Source of the DNA: Megachile rotundata
Lineage: Eukaryota > Arthropoda > Insecta > Hymenoptera > Megachilidae
Assembly: GCF_050947335.1 (NCBI RefSeq)
Contig: NW_027473343.1
Coordinates: 1,054,001-1,118,000 of the forward strand
DNA: 64,000 nucleotides
Direction: 5' to 3'
Part shown: positions 61,279 through 64,000 of the stretch, piece after piece
How the letters are laid out: every line of letters starts with the position of its first letter
How positions within the stretch are numbered: the stretch's first letter is position 1
Program-made: the position numbers and the translations under genes
The notes under the pieces: model-generated
What the model was told of the DNA's origin: nothing
Seen by the model: the letters and a program-made list of their open reading frames with translations, nothing else
The model's database searches: none

Positions 61279-62660
61279 ACATTCAAAGTCATGCAATCAC
61301 AATCATACAATCACAATCATGCAATCACAATCGTACAATCACAATCGTACAATCACAATCGCACAATCACAATCGCACAATCACAATCATACAATCACAG
61401 TCATACAATCACAATCATACAATCACAATCATACTGTCACAATCATACAATCACAATCATACAATCACAATCATACAATCAATATCATACAATCACAATC
61501 ATACAATCACAATCATGCAATCACAATCATACAATCACGATCATACAATCACAATCATACAATCACAATCATACATTCACAATCGTACAATCACAATCAT
61601 ACAATCACAATCATACAATCACAATCATACAATCACAAAAATACAATCATAATCATACAATCACAATCATACGATCGCAATCATACAATCACAATCATAC
61701 CATCACAATCATACAATCACAATCATACAATCATACAATCATAATCATACAATTACAATCATACATCACAATCATACAATCACAATCATACAATCGCAAT
61801 CATACAACTACCATCACACAAATACAATCATACAATCACAATCATACAATCACAATCGTACAATCACAATCATACAATCACAATCATACAATCACAATCA
61901 TACTATCACAATCATACTATCGCAATCATACAATCGCAATCATACCATCACAATCATACAGTCACAACCATACAATCATAATCATACAATCACAATCATA
62001 CAATCATAATCATACAATCACAATCATACAATCACAATCATACAATCACAATCATGCAATCACAATCATACAATCACAATCATACTATCACAATCATACA
62101 ATCACAATCATACAATCACAATCATACATTCAAAGTCATGCAATCACAATCATACAATCACAATCATGCAATCACAATCGTACAATCACAATCGTACAAT
62201 CACAATCGCACAATCACAATCGCACAATCACAATCATACAATCACAGTCATACAATCACAATCATACAATCACAATCATACAATCACAATCATACAATCA
62301 CAGTCATACAATCACAATCTTACAATCACAATCATACTATCATAATCATACAATCACAATCATACAATCACAATCATACTATCACAATCATACAATCACA
62401 ATCATACAATCACAATCATACAATCACAGTCATACAATCACAACCCTACAATCACTATCATACTATCACAATCATACAATCACAATCATACAATCACAAT
62501 CATACAATCACAATCATACAATCACAATCATACATACAAAATCATGCAATCTCAATCATACAATCACAATCATGCAATCACAATCATACAATCATAATCA
62601 TACAATGACAATCATACAATCATAATCATACAATCACAATCATACAATCACAATCATACA
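61279..62660 (+). repeat. Start of a third 7,446-type copy, then a mosaic segment
   Basis: From 61,279 (ACATTCAAAGTCATGC) to about 61,494 the sequence continues copy 2 at offset 7,446, including the ATACTGTC variant at 61,436. At 61,495 CTC becomes CAC and the order drifts: CACGATC replaces CGCATTC near 61,530. Later marks are ACAAAAATAC, CGATCG, a duplicated CATACAATC near 61,728, CAACTACCATCACAC (about 61,805, changed from CACCC), another ACATTCAAAGTC cassette (about 62,127), CAACCCTAC near 62,442 and ACATACAAAATC near 62,531. Confidence 0.75.
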
Positions 62661-64000
62661 ATCACAATCATACAATCACAATCATACAATCACAAAAATA
62701 CAATCATAATCATACAATCACAATCATACAATCGCAATCATACAATCACAATCATACAATCATAATCATAGAATCACAATCATACGATCGCAATCATACA
62801 ATCACAATCATACCATCACAATCATATAGTCACAATCATACAATCATAATCATACAATTACAATCATACATCACAATCATACAATCACAATCATACAATC
62901 GCAATCATACAACTACAATCTCCCAAATACAATCTCCCAAATACAATCATACAATCACAGTCATACAATCACAATCATACTATCACAATCATACAATCAC
63001 AATCATACAATCGCAATCATACAATCGCAATCACACAATCACAATCATACAATCACAATCATACATTCGCAATCATGCAATCGCAATCATATAATTACAA
63101 TCTCCAAAATACAATCTCCCAAATACAATCATACAATCACAATCATACAATCATAATAATACAATCACAATCATACTATCACAATCATACAATCCGAATC
63201 ATACAATCCGAATCATACAATCACAATCATACTATCGCAATCATACAATCACAATCATACAATCACAATCATACAATCACAGTCATACAATCACAGTCAT
63301 ACAATCACAATCATACTATCACAATCATACCGTCACAATCATACAATCACAATCATACAATCACAATCATACTATCGCAATCATACAATCGCAATCATAC
63401 CATCACAATCATACAGTCACAACCATACAATCATAATCATACAATCACAATCATACAATCATAATCATACAATCACAATCATACAATCGCAATCATACAA
63501 TCACAATCATACAATCACAATCATACTATCGCAATCATACAATCACAATCATACAATCACAATCATACAATCACAATCATACAATTACAATCATACAATC
63601 ACAATCATACAATCACAATCATACAATCACAATCATACAATCACAATCATACAATCACAATCATACAATCACAATCATACAATCACAATCATACAATCAC
63701 AATCATACAATCACAAAAATACAATCATAATCATACAATCACAATCATACAATCGCAATCATACAATCACAATCATACAATCATAATCATAGAATCACAA
63801 TCATACGATCGCAATCATACAATCACAATCATACCATCACAATCATATAGTCACAATCATACAATCATAATCATACAATTACAATCATACATCACAATCA
63901 TACAATCACAATCATACAATCGCAATCATACAACTACAATCTCCCAAATACAATCTCCCAAATACAATCATACAATCACAGTCATACAATCACAATCATA
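62661..64000 (+). repeat. 1,021-bp duplication running off the window end
   Basis: ACAAAAATAC, ATAGAATC (TAGAATC at 62,769), CGATCG, ATATAGTC, ATACATCAC and CAACTACAATCTCCC (62,910) recur 1,021 bp later (TAGAATC 63,790, CAACTAC 63,931), and the match is still running at position 64,000. 1,021 is 73 x 14 minus 1, fitting the single 13-bp unit. Between them lie the ATG landmark 63,075, doubled CCGAATC (about 63,192 and 63,206), ATACCGTC and a perfect-consensus run at about 63,588-63,713. Confidence 0.83.

Larger units (their letters stand above)
1479..62190 (+). repeat. Dispersed CpG-bearing cassette family (ACATTCAAAGTCATGC)
   Basis: Most copies continue ATGCAATC, two TCGTAC units, then TCGCAC units, CAGTC, ATACTATC and CAATCAATATC. 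Starts include 1,479, 1,927, about 5,942, about 6,278, 8,221, 8,669, 9,173, 9,677, 10,908, about 14,099, 14,423, 15,541, 15,883, 19,735, 21,665, 24,746, 30,167, 38,790, 39,179, 43,100, 44,904, 46,387, 49,090, about 50,091, 51,133, 53,833, 56,536, 57,537, 58,579, 61,279 and 62,127. Consecutive units in the cassette share A to G changes that create CpG, so it is the most CpG-rich part of an otherwise CpG-free repeat. Confidence 0.78.
129..63110 (+). repeat. Dispersed landmark family A (ATGCAATCGCAATCATATAA)
   Basis: Twelve copies of a cassette that begins ATGCAATCGCAATCATATAA and runs into two changed units (CTCCAAAAT then CTCCCAAAT) are found with the ATG at 129, 7,911, 18,376, 28,618, 32,850, 34,068, 35,831, 49,759, 50,808, 57,205, 58,254 and 63,075. 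They stay in register with the 14-bp unit: octamer ACAATCAT becomes ACAATCTC and hexamer ACAATC becomes CCAAAT. They are useful anchors for aligning higher-order copies. The span given is that of the outermost members. Confidence 0.85.
607..63965 (+). repeat. Dispersed landmark family B (CAACTACAATCTCCC cassette)
   Basis: A cassette of roughly 170 bp usually runs ATAGAATC or ATACAATC, CGATCG, CATACCATC, CATAATC, CAATTAC, the 13-bp ATACATCAC unit, then CAACTACAATCTCCC with one or two CCCAAAT units. CAACTAC positions include about 607, 4,403, 12,350, 18,856, 20,238, 27,250, 28,440, 32,671, 33,890, 34,530, 35,652, 36,292, 36,741, 37,216, 39,697, 47,086, 49,579, 50,630, 53,595, 54,533, 57,025, 58,076, 61,041, 62,910 and 63,931. 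Variants with CTCC, CTCTC and the related CAACTACCATCTCCC or CAACTACCATCACCC forms exist. Each cassette carries a one-base register shift. Confidence 0.8.
1..64000 (+). repeat. 14-bp satellite DNA array filling the whole window
   Basis: Every line of the window reads as a tandem of ACAATCATACAATC, an octamer ACAATCAT alternating with a hexamer ACAATC. The consensus has 7 A, 4 C, 3 T and no G on the + strand, so GC is about 29 percent and strand skew is extreme. Single-base variants recur in fixed orders, which shows higher-order structure. The array is not interrupted by unique DNA, and both ends of the window are inside it. Arrays of this size are typical of eukaryotic satellite DNA at centromeres, pericentromeres, subtelomeres or heterochromatic knobs; which of these applies cannot be told from the sequence. 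I do not recognise the unit as a named satellite family. Confidence 0.98.
1..64000 (+). other. No protein-coding gene: long open frames are repeat artefacts
   Basis: The consensus unit contains no TAA, TAG or TGA in any + frame, and a 14 bp unit cycles through all three frames every 42 bp, so all three + frames stay open and give the same 14-residue peptide period (QSQSYNHNHTITII and variants). Apparent starts come from the A to G variant CATGCAATC. Apparent stops come from the C to T variant CATAATC, from ATAGAATC and from a few TGA variants. On the - strand the unit contains TGA and is closed in every frame. The longest such frames (for example 9,689-11,533 and 14,335-16,068) overlap other open frames of the same kind, show no domain, no codon bias distinct from the repeat and no splice or promoter context. 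I treat all of them as non-coding. Confidence 0.95.

Noticed and set aside
1..64000. CRISPR array
   Set aside because: There are direct repeats but no unique spacers of constant length; the sequence between any two units is another unit. No cas genes.
1..64000. Telomeric repeat
   Set aside because: The unit has single Gs on one strand and no G clusters of the TTAGGG type, and the internal higher-order structure is unlike terminal telomeres.
1..64000. Plasmid iterons or a bacterial replication origin
   Set aside because: Iteron arrays are short and flanked by rep genes; here there are tens of kilobases of repeat without any gene.
1..64000. tRNA, rRNA or structured ncRNA genes
   Set aside because: The + strand is almost without G, so stable stems cannot form within it, and no tRNA or rRNA signature sequence was seen on either strand.
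1..64000. G-quadruplex on the - strand
   Set aside because: Gs occur singly, at four per unit in the consensus, and only the rare CCC units give a run of three; four nearby runs are not present.

Overview
The whole 64 kb window is one uninterrupted tandem-repeat (satellite) array. The basic unit is 14 bp, ACAATCATACAATC on the + strand, made of an octamer ACAATCAT and a hexamer ACAATC, so effectively two ACAATC hexamers plus AT. I found no stretch of unique sequence, no credible protein gene, no tRNA or rRNA, no transposon and no CRISPR array. An array of this length points to a eukaryotic chromosome (centromeric, pericentromeric, subtelomeric or another heterochromatic block). The sequence does not let me name the organism. 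Both window ends lie inside the repeat, so the true array is longer.

The consensus + strand contains no G (7 A, 4 C, 3 T per unit). It has no stop codon in any of the three + frames, and because 14 is not a multiple of 3 each frame reads through all phases. This makes long open frames with a 14-residue period (QSQSYNHNHTITII type) in all + frames at once, and none on the - strand, where the unit contains TGA. These frames are a by-product of the repeat and are not annotated as genes.

Units differ by recurrent point variants (A to G making TCG, CAGTC, CATGC and CGATCG; C to T making CATAATC; ATACTATC; ATACCATC), by strongly changed landmark units (ACAATCTCCCAAAT and relatives), and by rare units of 12, 13, 15 or 20 bp that shift the register. 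The order of these variants acts as a barcode and reveals nested higher-order duplications. From left to right: 1-868 is repeated at 18,250-19,115; 1,479-2,199 is repeated at 8,221-8,941; 2,205-5,425 is repeated with indels at 9,829-13,441; a 504 bp tandem pair lies at 8,669-9,676; a 644 bp partial tandem begins at 12,797; a 1,442 bp tandem pair spans 13,455-16,296; a block at 23,984-28,860 recurs at 29,405-33,088 and differs in copy number of an internal 1,189 bp unit; a 1,763 bp tandem pair spans 33,055-36,530; three copies of a 1,804 bp unit (the first lacking 350 bp) span 41,155-46,216; and a 7,446 bp unit is present twice in direct tandem at 46,387-61,278, with the start of a third copy after it. 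The last kilobase begins another 1,021 bp duplication that runs off the window.

The biology on view is array evolution: unequal exchange or replication-based amplification at many scales, always in register with the 14 bp unit. I see no gene system here. Because several tandem copies are almost identical, assembly error should be excluded before the copy numbers are taken as real.
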